DNA of 60,866 bases from an uncultured Acidimicrobiaceae bacterium (GCA_947258375.1 CAMYIJ010000007.1:1-60866); one strand, 5' to 3'; shown: positions 43,114-51,667, numbered from the stretch's first letter. Numbers and translations: made by a program. Notes: a model not told the origin generated them from the letters alone.

Positions 43114-43797
43114 ATGCGGCTCAGCCGTCGTTCCATTGGTGCTGTGATCACAGCGGCCCTTCTCATTGTCAGCCTGGCTCCCGGTGCCTTCGCCGCATCG
43201 GAGGACTCCCTGCTGTCGAGGATCAATGAAGAGCGCGGATCGCGCGGGCTGCCGGCCCTGACCTCGCACTGGGACCTGGTCGACGATGCCGAGGCCCATT
43301 CCGAGCGGATGATGAGTACCAACAACCTGCACCACAACCCGAATCTGGGAAGCGTCACCACAGGTTGGGTTTCTCTGGGCGAGAACGTCGGGGTAGGGCC
43401 CAGCGTCAGCTCGATCCACACCGCGTTCATGAACTCGCCACCGCATCGCGGCAATGTGCTTGGTGACTTCAGTCACGTCGGGATCGGGGCCGTCCGCGAA
43501 TCTGAGAATCGGCTCTGGGTCACGGTCGTTTTCATGAAGGCTTCCGGCGCCAATGCAACGACAACCTCCGCCGCCCCCGCCACGACGACCACTCCGACGA
43601 CTACCGCAGCACCGTCATCGCCGACCCCCACAGTCACCCCCCCGCCGCCGACCAGTGCCCCGGCTCCTCCGCCGGTTTCCGCTCCTCCTGCATCGGAGAC
43701 GGACGCAGTAGCGGCAGACCCGCCGGGGTTCGCTCCGGCCGCGCTCGGCCCGACCGTGGTGCGAGTGCGCCTGGCCCATTCGCCGCGACCGGTGTAG
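43114..43797 (+). CDS. Secreted CAP/SCP-domain protein
   Basis: 227 residues. Signal peptide 1-27 (AVITAALLIVSLAPGAFA). CAP domain about 28-147: LLSRINEERGSRGLPALT, LVDDAEAHSERMM, ENVGVGPSVSSIHTAFMNSP, HRGNVLGDFSHVGIG, LWVTVVFMKA. These are the conserved His/Glu and HRxNil-type motifs of bacterial CAP proteins. A Thr/Pro/Ala-rich tail (about 148-210) probably spans the cell wall. Bacterial CAP proteins are secreted and linked to wall or host surfaces; role unknown. It ends 7 bp before the convergent MoeB-like gene. Confidence 0.85.
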   Translation: MRLSRRSIGAVITAALLIVSLAPGAFAASEDSLLSRINEERGSRGLPALTSHWDLVDDAEAHSERMMSTNNLHHNPNLGSVTTGWVSLGENVGVGPSVSSIHTAFMNSPPHRGNVLGDFSHVGIGAVRESENRLWVTVVFMKASGANATTTSAAPATTTTPTTTAAPSSPTPTVTPPPPTSAPAPPPVSAPPASETDAVAADPPGFAPAALGPTVVRVRLAHSPRPV

Positions 43798-43804
43798 AGC
43801 CGGA

Positions 43805-44956
43805 TCAGCTGCGGGCGGGCACGCAGGTGTCGTCGTAGTCCACGATGGCGGGCACGCTGGTTTGGTCCCCGCACGTCAGACACTCAGGGTCTCTCGAGAT
43901 ACGCAGCGTCATCATCGATTGCTCCAGTGCGTCGTAGGTGAGCAGCCGCCCGATCAGCGTCTGACCGACGCCGAGGATCAACTTGATTGCCTCCGTTGCC
44001 TGAAGCGACCCGATGATGCCCGGGAGAACACCGAGCACCCCGGCCTCGGCGCAATTGGGGGCCAGTTCCGGTGGCGGCGGCTCCGGGAACAAGCAGCGGT
44101 AGCAGGGGCCCTCGAACGGCTGGAACACGCTGGCCTGGCCTTCGAAGCGGAATATCGATCCATGAACCACCGGCTGGCCGGTGTGCTGGGTCGCGTCGTT
44201 GAGCAGGTAGCGCGTCGGGAAGTTGTCGGTCGCATCGATGATCACCTGGTAGTCCGCGATGATGTCGAGCACGTTGTCGGCGCTGAGCCGGGTGTCATAC
44301 ACGTGGATATCACAGTCCGGGTTGATCCGGTCGATCGTCTGCGCGGCGGATGTCGCTTTCGGCTCGCCGAGACGATCCACGTTGTGCACGATCTGGCGTT
44401 GCAGGTTGGAGAGCTCGACGACGTCGGCATCGACCAGGCCGATTCTCCCGATTCCCGCCGCCGCCAGGTAGAGGGCCGCGGGTGATCCGAGTCCGCCGGC
44501 GCCGACAATGACCACAGAGGCGGCGAGAAGCTTCTCTTGACCGGCGGGACCCACTTCTTCGAGCGTGAGATGCCTGGCGAACCGATCGCGCTGGGCGGCG
44601 CTCAAAGGCCGGCCGACGCCCCGGGTCGTGTAGTGCTTCCAGAGGTTATAGCCCCCCGCCAGAGATGCAACGTTGGTGTACCCCAACCCGGCGGCAGTCT
44701 GGGCGCCGATGGCGGAGCGGGCGCCGACGGCGCAGTAGAGCAGGACCCGGTCGGATGGTTCCGCGACCTCGGCGAGCCGCTTTGCGAGCAGGGCCAGCGG
44801 AATGAAGTGGGCCCCGGGAATGGCTCCCGCCGCGAACTCGTGCCGCTCGCGCACATCGATGATCACGTCATATGAGGTGCCGCCCTCGACGAAGTCTTCG
44901 GCAGAGACCTCTGTCACGGCGGCTCTCGCTTGACGCACTTGGTCTGCGTAGTCCAT
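43805..44956 (-). CDS. ThiF/MoeB-type adenylyltransferase with N-terminal rhodanese
   Basis: 383 residues. 20-112: rhodanese (SYDVIIDVRERHEFAAGAIP, active Cys in LLYCAVGARSAIG). 125-375: E1-like domain with VVIVGAGGLGSPAALYLAAAG, RQIVHNVDRLGEPKA, zinc pair CYRC and CLTC, and VIIDATDNFPTRYLLND. It would adenylate a small sulfur carrier (MoaD/ThiS-like) and pass sulfur from its rhodanese. In MoeZ/MOCS3-type proteins the rhodanese is C-terminal; here it is first. No sulfur carrier gene lies beside it. A TAACGT box ends 9 nt before ATG 44956. Confidence 0.9.
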   Translation of the reverse strand: MDYADQVRQARAAVTEVSAEDFVEGGTSYDVIIDVRERHEFAAGAIPGAHFIPLALLAKRLAEVAEPSDRVLLYCAVGARSAIGAQTAAGLGYTNVASLAGGYNLWKHYTTRGVGRPLSAAQRDRFARHLTLEEVGPAGQEKLLAASVVIVGAGGLGSPAALYLAAAGIGRIGLVDADVVELSNLQRQIVHNVDRLGEPKATSAAQTIDRINPDCDIHVYDTRLSADNVLDIIADYQVIIDATDNFPTRYLLNDATQHTGQPVVHGSIFRFEGQASVFQPFEGPCYRCLFPEPPPPELAPNCAEAGVLGVLPGIIGSLQATEAIKLILGVGQTLIGRLLTYDALEQSMMTLRISRDPECLTCGDQTSVPAIVDYDDTCVPARS

Positions 44957-44985
44957 CGACCCAGGACGTTAGCTTGCGTCGGGTG

Positions 44986-45750
44986 TCACCCTGGCGGTGC
45001 GGCTTCGAGTGCTTCGACGAGCCGGGGGAGTAGTTCACCGGCTTTGCCCTCGAGGCGCACCGTTGCCAGTGAGTCGGCGTCCGTGGGGCCCATGTTGAGG
45101 ATGATCAGGGGATGGCGACGGTCGGCTACCGCCAGAAGGAATTCCGCGGCGGGGAACACCGAAATCGTCGAACCGACTGCGATGGCGGCATCGGCAGCCC
45201 GGGAGAATTCGCCCGCCCGGTTGGTGGCCGCGGCGGGGAGTTGCTCGCCGAACAGCACGACTGTTGACTTGAGAATCGATCCGCATTCGCAGTGCGGATC
45301 GAGGTCCCCATCGAGCCAGCGGAGCCGGATCGCATCGACTTCGTGGCGGTGGCCTCTGTCGAGACATTCGATGGCCCGGGCGTTGCCATGGACTTCGGCC
45401 AGGGCATCCGCGGGAAGGCCCCCGGCGATGTGGAGGCCGTCGATGTTTTGGGTGACGCAGCCAACCATTCGGCCGGTTGCCCACAGGTCCGCGACCGCCA
45501 TGTGAGCCGCGTTCGGCTCGTGGTCTGGCGGCGCTTCGCCAAACCAGCGGCGCCAGCGCGCCCGGCGGAAGTCAGCGTCTCTCACGTAGTGGCGCAGCGT
45601 GAAGTTCTTCGGGTCGACCGTCTTCCAGACGCCGTTCGGGCCGCGAAAATCCGGGATGCCCGACTCGGTAGATATTCCGGCGCCGGTGAAGACGAGGATC
45701 CTCGTCCTGTCTTCGAGCGCCGCGGCCGCGTGCTCGAGTAACTCCTCCAT
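44986..45750 (-). CDS. cobB: Sirtuin (NAD-dependent protein deacylase)
   Basis: 254 residues. NAD motifs ILVFTGAGISTESGIPDFRG (17-36) and CVTQNIDGLH (98-107), catalytic His121 in EVHGNARAIECL, GSTISVFPAAEFL, IILNMGPTDAD. It removes acyl groups from lysines using NAD+. The zinc site is altered: after Cys129 the expected second Cys is Arg132, and the second pair is Cys154-Glu-Cys156. His134 might compensate. -10 box TACGAT ends 6 nt before ATG 45750. 29 bp upstream of the MoeB-like gene, same direction, so they may be one operon. Confidence 0.9.
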   Translation of the reverse strand: MEELLEHAAAALEDRTRILVFTGAGISTESGIPDFRGPNGVWKTVDPKNFTLRHYVRDADFRRARWRRWFGEAPPDHEPNAAHMAVADLWATGRMVGCVTQNIDGLHIAGGLPADALAEVHGNARAIECLDRGHRHEVDAIRLRWLDGDLDPHCECGSILKSTVVLFGEQLPAAATNRAGEFSRAADAAIAVGSTISVFPAAEFLLAVADRRHPLIILNMGPTDADSLATVRLEGKAGELLPRLVEALEAAPPG

Positions 45751-45756
45751 GGCACG

Positions 45757-45762
45757 ATCGTA
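45757..45762 (-). promoter_or_regulatory. -10 box of leaderless sirtuin transcript
   Basis: TACGAT on the minus strand, 6 nt before the ATG at 45750. Confidence 0.45.
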
Positions 45763-45787
45763 GGCTCGTTTGGCGCGCTTCGTTCGA

Positions 45788-46264
45788 TCAGGCGGCCGAG
45801 GGTCGATCGAGATCGTTCTGCCGAAGGTGTTGATCGTGGAGGCGTCGTATTGCCGGCGGCAGCGCCAGGAGATGGGTGATGGTGAGCGGGGGGATCACGG
45901 TGCGCACCTCGATGTGGCCGGCCGACTCGCGGACCAGGCCGAAGACGGTCAGCTGGCTCAGGCCGGCCGGGCGGCGGAGGGAGCGGTCGCGAGACGCCGC
46001 GGTGGCGAGTCGGAGCAGATCTGCGACCGCTCCCGGGCCGAGCACGGCCGTCCAGAACGTACGGACATACGAACTGGTGACCGGATAGCCGGGCTCCGAT
46101 GTCGTCCACACCCGGGGCGAGATGATCGGTCGCGGCCACACCGTGCGGCGCAGCCGCGACCTATCGACAGCGCCCGGCGCTGGCGCGGAGTCCGGCGCGA
46201 TGGGAGGACGATCATCTCGACGGAATGAGCCACCGGGCGCTGTCGAAGGTTTGGGAGCTGTCAT
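45788..46264 (-). CDS. Conserved-looking actinobacterial small protein, unknown function
   Basis: 158 residues from ATG 46264. N-terminal 35 residues are disordered and Pro-rich. The core reads TSSYVRTFWTAVLGPGAVAD, LLRLATAASRDRSLRRP, LTVFGLVRESAGHIEVRTV and PPLTITHLLALPPAIRRLHDQH. I recall similar uncharacterised proteins in Actinomycetota with the FWTAxxGPGAVADLLRL core; this is memory, not a search. The start codon is 5 bp from a 16-bp palindrome, so it is tightly regulated, possibly by itself or an unknown repressor. Confidence 0.6.
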   Translation of the reverse strand: MTAPKPSTAPGGSFRRDDRPPIAPDSAPAPGAVDRSRLRRTVWPRPIISPRVWTTSEPGYPVTSSYVRTFWTAVLGPGAVADLLRLATAASRDRSLRRPAGLSQLTVFGLVRESAGHIEVRTVIPPLTITHLLALPPAIRRLHDQHLRQNDLDRPSAA

Positions 46265-46269
46265 TGCGC

Positions 46270-46285
46270 TAAGTGATATCACTTA
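46270..46285. promoter_or_regulatory. 16-bp perfect palindrome, probable operator
   Basis: taagtgatatcactta, with a further half-site aagtga at 46291-46296 in direct orientation, 20 bp from the first. On the minus strand TTGAAG (46302-46297) and TATCAC (46278-46273), 18 bp apart, form a weak promoter for the gene at 46264; the palindrome covers its -10 box, so a bound protein would block transcription. Confidence 0.6.
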
Positions 46286-46351
46286 ACACCAAGTGACTTC
46301 AATAGGGTTGAAGGAAGTGCGCGAAAAAACGTGCGGCTAACCGGTCCGAGG

Positions 46352-48838
46352 CTAGGGCGCGGCGACTCCGACGATGACGACGATTTCGGTGTTGACGTCG
46401 AGAATGGCACCCGTCCCCGGCCGTGTCGCGATCACTATGCCGATGTTGTCGTCGTCGACCCGTTCGACGATGCGGTATGTGACATTCAGGCCCTTGCGCT
46501 CGTTGAAAGTCTCCAGTCTCCCCGGGATGCTGGTCACGTTGCGGCCGACCCAAGTCGGCATCCGGGCTGGTTCGCCGCTCGAGATTCGCACCGTCACCGA
46601 ACCGCCTTGTCTCACCGTGGCTCCGCCGCTGGGGCTCTGGCTGAGGATCGTTCCTTCCGGCTCTTCCGAGGCCGTGTGGACGATGTTCGGGCGGAGTCCG
46701 GCGTGGAGGATCGCGGTTTTCGCCGCGGATTCGGTCATCCCGGACACGTCGGGAACTTCGGTGCTCGGGACCTTGTAGTAGGCGCCCATCCCCTCGGGGT
46801 CGGGCGGGAAATCCTCGACGGGTAGGTCCGCGGTGACATAGAGCATGAACTGTTTCCAGATCGGGGCGGCGACCGTCCCGCCGTATGCCCGGCTGTGGAA
46901 TTGCTCCCGATCGTTGACGTCGTCCCAAACCCGGAAATTGACCATCTCGACTTGAGCGTCGGCATGACCGACCCACACTGCCGTCGTGTACTGCGGGATG
47001 AAGCCCATGAACCAGACGTCACGGAAGTTCTGGGCGGTCCCGGTCTTGCCGGCCTGCGGGCGCCCGATGTTCGCCCGGGTGGCCGTGCCCTGGCTGACGA
47101 CCTTCTCCATGGCCTTGACCGCTGCCGCGGTGAGGGCTTCATCGAGGACCCGGGTTCGTTCGACCTCGTGCTCGTAGATGACATTGCCGTCGCCGTCCTC
47201 GATCTTCTCGATCAGGTAGGACTCGACCCGTTCGCCATAGTTGGCGAGTGTCGAATACGCCGAGGCCATCTCGAGGGGGCTGACGCTCTGGGTTCCGAGG
47301 GCGATCGAGGGTACCGCGTTGAGCGGTGACTCGATTCCCATACGATGGGCCGTGTCGACGATGTTCTCCGGGCCGACTTCCACCGACACCTGGGCGTACA
47401 CCGTGTTGGTGGACCGGTAGGTGGCCTCTTCGAGGGTGCGCAACCCGGACCCGCCGCCTCCGGCATTGCGCACGGTCCAGATGTTCCCCTGCGGGCTGCA
47501 GGGCACCCCGCAGTCGATCTTCTGGGGGCTGGTCTGGTCCCAATAGCTGGCGAGGGTGATCTGCCTGCCGTATATGCTGCCGCGCTCGAGCGCCGTGATC
47601 AGGGCAAACGGCTTGAAACTCGACCCTGCCTGCCGGCGACCCTTGGTTGCCAGGTCGTAGGGCCGTTGGCCCGCCGCGATGTCGTCACCGAAATCGAGGC
47701 CGCTGGCCATCACGCGGACGGCCCCCGTGTCGTTTTCGACCATGGCGAGGGCACCCGTTGGCCCGTCGAGATCCTGGAACCACGCCCGCAAGATCCGGTT
47801 GGCCTCCATCTGCTGCTCGTGGTTGACGGTGACCGTCACTTTGAGCCCGCCACCCCCTTCACAGTCGGTGTCATCCGCCGGACATCCGAACAGGGCACGC
47901 TTGCGCTGTGTGTAGGTGGCGCCGAGACCGTACTTGGGATTGCGCAGGATCTCCTCGCGGGCGGCGATGATCACCGTCGGCGAAAGCTCCTCGAAATCCT
48001 GATGAGCGATCGGTGCCAGCGGTTCGGCGCGAGCGGCGCGGCCTTCTGCGGCGGTGATGAACCCGTTCAGCTGCATCTGCAGGATGGCGGCGTTGCGTGC
48101 TCGCAGCACGTTGTCGGGCTCCGCCCGCAGGTTGTAGACCGTGGGATTGCGCAGTGGTGTGGCCATCGCAGCGGCCTCGGCGACGGTGACGTCCTCGAGA
48201 TCCTTGCCCCAGTACTCCTGGGCCGCGGCCTTGACGCCGTATGCATTCTGACCGAAGAACATCGAGTTGAGATAGAACTCGAGAATCTGTTCCTTGGTGT
48301 AGCGCTCCTCGAGCTCGGCGGCGATCACGGCCTCACAGATTTTGCGCTCGATCGTCTGATCCGACGTGAGGATGTTCTGCTTGACCACCTGCTGGGTGAT
48401 CGTCGAACCGCCCTGGATGTCGCCCCCGCGGTAAATCACCAGAGCGGCGCGCATGATCGCGACATGGTCGATGCCGTGGTGTTCGTAGAAGTCGGCGTCC
48501 TCGGCGGCCAGGACGGCGTTGATCACGGTTTGCGGGATGTCCTCGAGGCTCACCGGCTGGCTGTTGCGTGCGCTCAGCTTGCCGAGCAGCACGCCGTCAG
48601 AGGTGTATAACTCCGACAGGCTGCCGACGGCCGGGAATTCGAGAACGAACTGGCCCGGGTCGCACAGCCAGCGGTCCTCGAGGTCTTCCATCGTCCCGAA
48701 CGCGGCGTCGGCCTCCAGGAAACTGAACAGGCCGACGAGGGACGCCCCCAGCAACGTCGCCACCGCAAGAAGGGCGAGCGAAGTCAATCGCCGGCCGCGG
48801 CGCTCTTTCCGTTCGGCAAGATGTATGTTCTGGTCCAC
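46352..48838 (-). CDS. Class A penicillin-binding protein with PASTA domains
   Basis: 828 residues. Short cytoplasmic basic tail, one transmembrane helix (about 19-41). Glycosyltransferase domain with Glu113 in AAEDADFYEHHG and GGSTITQQ at 143-150. Transpeptidase domain with SSFK (406-409), STN (476-478), KTGT (598-601). Two C-terminal PASTA-like segments (about 685-755 and 757-825) end the protein. It polymerises and cross-links peptidoglycan. GTG start at 48838. Downstream on the minus strand a run of six T (46324-46329) has no convincing stem. Confidence 0.93.
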   Translation of the reverse strand: MDQNIHLAERKERRGRRLTSLALLAVATLLGASLVGLFSFLEADAAFGTMEDLEDRWLCDPGQFVLEFPAVGSLSELYTSDGVLLGKLSARNSQPVSLEDIPQTVINAVLAAEDADFYEHHGIDHVAIMRAALVIYRGGDIQGGSTITQQVVKQNILTSDQTIERKICEAVIAAELEERYTKEQILEFYLNSMFFGQNAYGVKAAAQEYWGKDLEDVTVAEAAAMATPLRNPTVYNLRAEPDNVLRARNAAILQMQLNGFITAAEGRAARAEPLAPIAHQDFEELSPTVIIAAREEILRNPKYGLGATYTQRKRALFGCPADDTDCEGGGGLKVTVTVNHEQQMEANRILRAWFQDLDGPTGALAMVENDTGAVRVMASGLDFGDDIAAGQRPYDLATKGRRQAGSSFKPFALITALERGSIYGRQITLASYWDQTSPQKIDCGVPCSPQGNIWTVRNAGGGGSGLRTLEEATYRSTNTVYAQVSVEVGPENIVDTAHRMGIESPLNAVPSIALGTQSVSPLEMASAYSTLANYGERVESYLIEKIEDGDGNVIYEHEVERTRVLDEALTAAAVKAMEKVVSQGTATRANIGRPQAGKTGTAQNFRDVWFMGFIPQYTTAVWVGHADAQVEMVNFRVWDDVNDREQFHSRAYGGTVAAPIWKQFMLYVTADLPVEDFPPDPEGMGAYYKVPSTEVPDVSGMTESAAKTAILHAGLRPNIVHTASEEPEGTILSQSPSGGATVRQGGSVTVRISSGEPARMPTWVGRNVTSIPGRLETFNERKGLNVTYRIVERVDDDNIGIVIATRPGTGAILDVNTEIVVIVGVAAP

Positions 48839-49027
48839 GGATTGATACCTGTCACAAAGACGTCATGAGAGTCGGATTGGTTCCTCGTTTAGCATCTGAG
48901 GCGTTCTACCGACGTTGGCCGCGACCTGGCTTATGGGCAGAGGCCCATGATAGGTAGGGTCCGCACTATCGGAGCGGATTGCCGTGTGGCTCCGGGCAAT
49001 ACGATCCGATGAGCAAAGGAGCGAGTA

Positions 49028-50596
49028 TTGGCCGCTGAAGACGACACTGGGAACGATGCGTCGGCGATCCTGGGCCCCGACGCTCTCGCCGACTGGGACC
49101 CGGACGACCAGCTGGGACAGCCCGGGGAGTACCCATTCACCCGGGGGCCCTACCAGTCGATGTATCGCGGGCGCCCCTGGACCATGCGCCAGTACGCAGG
49201 CTTCGGCACCGCAGAGCAAACCAACGCCAGGTTCCGTTCCCTGCTCGAGGCGGGCCAGACCGGCCTCTCCGTAGCCTTTGACCTACCCACCCAGATGGGG
49301 CTCGATTCGGATGATCCCCTGGCCCGGGGAGAGGTCGGCAAAGTCGGCGTCGCCATCGACTCGATCGACGATATGCGGACTCTCTTTGCAGGGATCCCGC
49401 TGGGCGAAGTCACCACGTCGATGACCATCAACTCGACGGCGCCCATCCTGTTGCTGCTCTATCAGCTGGTCGCCGAGGAGCAGGGCGTTGCCGCGGAAGA
49501 TATCCGGGGGACTACCCAGAACGACGTTCTCAAGGAGTACATCGCCCGCGGAACCTACATCTATCCGGTGGCGCCTTCTATGCGTCTCGTCACCGACCTC
49601 CTGGCATACGCCGCCAAGGAGCTACCGAGCTGGAACACGATTTCGATATCCGGCTATCACATCCGGGAGGCCGGTTCGACCGCGGCCCAGGAAATTGCCT
49701 TCACAATCGCCAACGGACTTGCCTACGTCCGGGCGGCAGCGAGGGCGGGCCTCGACGTCGATGCCTTCGCTCCTCGCCTCTCCTTCTTCTGGAATTCGCA
49801 CAACGACCTTCTCGAGGAGGTCGCCAAGTTTCGCGCTGCCCGCCGCCTGTGGGCCCGGATAATGCGTTCGGAAATCGGGGCCAGGAACCCGGCATCGTGG
49901 AAGATGCGCTTCCACACTCAAACCGCCGGATCGACCCTGACGGCTCAGCAACCCCACAACAACGTGGTGCGCACCACGCTCCAGGCTCTGGCCGCGGTTC
50001 TCGGCGGCACCCAGTCGCTGCACACGAACTCGTTCGACGAAGCGCTCGGTCTCCCCACCGAGGAATCGGCACTGCTGGCGCTGCGCACCCAGCAGGTCAT
50101 CGCAGCCGAGAGCGGAGTCACCCGTTCGGTCGACCCGCTGGCCGGCTCCTATTACATCGAGTCGCTAACGGATCGTCTCGAGGCCGAGGCTCGCAAGCTG
50201 ATCCAGCAGATCGACAACCTCGGTGGTGCCGAGGCGGCGATCGAGGCCGGATTCCAGCAGCGTGAGATCGAGGAGGCGGCCTATTCCACAGCTCGGGCGG
50301 TCGACTCCGGCGATGCCGTTGTGGTGGGCGTCAACGCCTACACGACCGATGCCGAGCCGCCAATGCCGGTACTGGCAGTGGACCCGCAGCTGGAGACCGC
50401 CCAGGTGAGCCGCCTCACGGCGCGGCGCGCGGCGCGCGACAAAGCGGCCACCGGCGCCGCTCTCGAGGCGATCGCCACGGCGGCTGCCGGGGACGGCAAT
50501 CTGCTCTACCCGATCCGGGCGGCCCTGGAGACCGGGGCGACGCTTGGCGAGGTTTCAACCGCGATGCGTGGCGTATTCGGCCGATATCAAGGATGA
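49028..50596 (+). CDS. Methylmalonyl-CoA mutase-type large subunit (no B12-binding domain)
   Basis: 522 residues from TTG 49028, behind AAAGGAG at 6-nt spacing. It contains the mutase TIM barrel: [109 protein letters not shown]. It ends near residue 522 with no DxHxxG cobalamin domain, so a small B12-binding subunit must come from elsewhere. The MYRGRPWT segment looks methylmalonyl-type, but isobutyryl- or other acyl-CoA mutase activity is possible. PduO at 36203 can make its cofactor. Confidence 0.9.
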   Translation: MAAEDDTGNDASAILGPDALADWDPDDQLGQPGEYPFTRGPYQSMYRGRPWTMRQYAGFGTAEQTNARFRSLLEAGQTGLSVAFDLPTQMGLDSDDPLARGEVGKVGVAIDSIDDMRTLFAGIPLGEVTTSMTINSTAPILLLLYQLVAEEQGVAAEDIRGTTQNDVLKEYIARGTYIYPVAPSMRLVTDLLAYAAKELPSWNTISISGYHIREAGSTAAQEIAFTIANGLAYVRAAARAGLDVDAFAPRLSFFWNSHNDLLEEVAKFRAARRLWARIMRSEIGARNPASWKMRFHTQTAGSTLTAQQPHNNVVRTTLQALAAVLGGTQSLHTNSFDEALGLPTEESALLALRTQQVIAAESGVTRSVDPLAGSYYIESLTDRLEAEARKLIQQIDNLGGAEAAIEAGFQQREIEEAAYSTARAVDSGDAVVVGVNAYTTDAEPPMPVLAVDPQLETAQVSRLTARRAARDKAATGAALEAIATAAAGDGNLLYPIRAALETGATLGEVSTAMRGVFGRYQG

Positions 50597-50699
50597 CACC
50601 CGTCGCGTTGGGCGGTGAGGCTGAACCATAACTGACTAGGCCTTGCGGCTCATTTGGGCCATTTCCAGTATGGGTCCTGTGCGAATGGTGGCCCCTGTA

Positions 50700-50725
50700 C
50701 TACGTTACGTAGGCACACATATGTG
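50700..50725. promoter_or_regulatory. Two adjacent palindromes upstream of the Tat protein gene
   Basis: CTACGTTACGTAG (50700-50712, symmetric around one base) and CACATATGTG (50716-50725, perfect). They lie 66-91 bp before the ATG at 50791 and may be operators. The 200 bp before that gene show no other feature. Confidence 0.4.
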
Positions 50726-50790
50726 ACAATCCGTGTTCGGTGGGCTTTTCGGCGCGGATCGGGAATACCTAGGAGTAGGGGGCATCACGA

Positions 50791-51291
50791 ATGCATGACA
50801 AGAGCCACGAGTCGTCGGGCGAGAGCCGGCGCGAATTCCTGAAGAAGGCGGGCGCTGTTGCCTGGGTCGTCCCGACGATGCAGATCGTCAACATGGCCGC
50901 AGCTTCAGCACAGACGAACGGTTCGGTTGTAACCACAACGTCGTCGACGACCAGGCCGCCTCGCTGTCTCGAGTACAAGACCTGTCGCGTCAAGGCCGAC
51001 TGGGATGGCGGCTGGCACTGGGACAGTGGCGTTGGTCGCAACGACTGCATCCAGGACGGTGACTGGGAGAAGTGCGACGCCAAGGACATGGACATCTCCA
51101 TCTCCGGCGACGAGCGCGGCGCAACGGTCACCGTGGGCAAGGGCTGCATGATCATTCGTGCGGCGCACAAGGCCGGTCAGGATTGCCACCCGGCTGCCAT
51201 CTCGAACGACGGGACGATGGCGAGGTTCGGCAGTGTCAAGGACATCTCCCACGTCGAGCTCGTGGTGAAGTGCTGCGTGAAGTGGGGCTAA
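50791..51291 (+). CDS. Tat-exported cysteine-rich protein, unknown function
   Basis: 166 residues. Twin-arginine signal ESRREFLKKAGAVAWVVP (Arg13-Arg14, phenylalanine at +2) with cleavage near ASAQT (residue 40). The mature part starts with a Thr/Ser linker (VVTTTSSTTRPPRC) and contains eight cysteines (CLEYKTC, NDC, KC, KGC, DC and a final CC). Tat export implies folding or cofactor loading before export. No family recognised. An AGGAG is 16 nt upstream of the ATG, rather far. It faces the PqqD-like gene across a hairpin terminator. Confidence 0.75.
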   Translation: MHDKSHESSGESRREFLKKAGAVAWVVPTMQIVNMAAASAQTNGSVVTTTSSTTRPPRCLEYKTCRVKADWDGGWHWDSGVGRNDCIQDGDWEKCDAKDMDISISGDERGATVTVGKGCMIIRAAHKAGQDCHPAAISNDGTMARFGSVKDISHVELVVKCCVKWG

Positions 51292-51325
51292 TCCGGTCCT
51301 AACAGACGAGACCAGACGAGAGTTT

Positions 51326-51349
51326 GAGGGCGCCCCACGGGGCGCCCTC
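51326..51349. terminator. GC-rich hairpin between convergent genes
   Basis: Perfect 10-bp stem GAGGGCGCCC/GGGCGCCCTC with loop CACG and no T-tract; it probably stops both the Tat gene and the PqqD-like gene. Confidence 0.6.
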
Positions 51350-51372
51350 AGCATTTGGCGAAGTCGCTCGCC

Positions 51373-51654
51373 CTACACGAGCCCGGTCTCTCTGAACCCG
51401 GAGATGATCTCGATGATGTCGTCCCGGATCTGGTCGAGGTCGACCTCGTATCGGTCTGCCAGCGTTGCGGCGATCTCGGAAGCGGTTCGGGTGCCGTCGG
51501 CGAGTTCCCACACTTCGCGGGCACTGCGGTTGAGCGTGAAGTAAGTGTCGCTTGCCGGGTTGAAAACAATGAGGTCGTCGTCGACAGCCTGTTCGAGCAC
51601 CCCCGCGGCGTGCGGGCCCACCATCTCGTCTACGCCATCATCTCGGTCACTCAT
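51373..51654 (-). CDS. PqqD-like protein (RiPP recognition element)
   Basis: 93 residues from ATG 51654. PqqD signature: GVLEQAVDDDLIVFNPASD, TYFTLNRSAREVWELADGTR, SEIAATLADRYEVDLDQIRD, IIEIISGFRETGLV. PqqD-type domains bind leader peptides of ribosomally made peptides and bring them to a maturase. No radical SAM, YcaO or lanthipeptide enzyme is visible in the window. The frame extends to 51747 but a TACAAT -10 box ends 7 nt before ATG 51654. Convergent with the Cys-rich Tat protein, divergent from the response regulator. Confidence 0.85.
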   Translation of the reverse strand: MSDRDDGVDEMVGPHAAGVLEQAVDDDLIVFNPASDTYFTLNRSAREVWELADGTRTASEIAATLADRYEVDLDQIRDDIIEIISGFRETGLV

Positions 51655-51661
51655 CGCGTAG

Positions 51662-51667
51662 ATTGTA
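51662..51667 (-). promoter_or_regulatory. -10 box of leaderless PqqD-like gene
   Basis: TACAAT on the minus strand, 7 nt before the ATG at 51654; -35 region is weak. Confidence 0.5.

Noticed and set aside
46320..46351. Rho-independent terminator after the PBP gene
   Set aside because: Six T on the minus strand but no stem longer than about 3-4 bp before them.
48839..49027. Cobalamin riboswitch before the mutase gene
   Set aside because: No B12-box-like element seen; only a 6-bp hairpin (48933-48948). The same holds before pduO.
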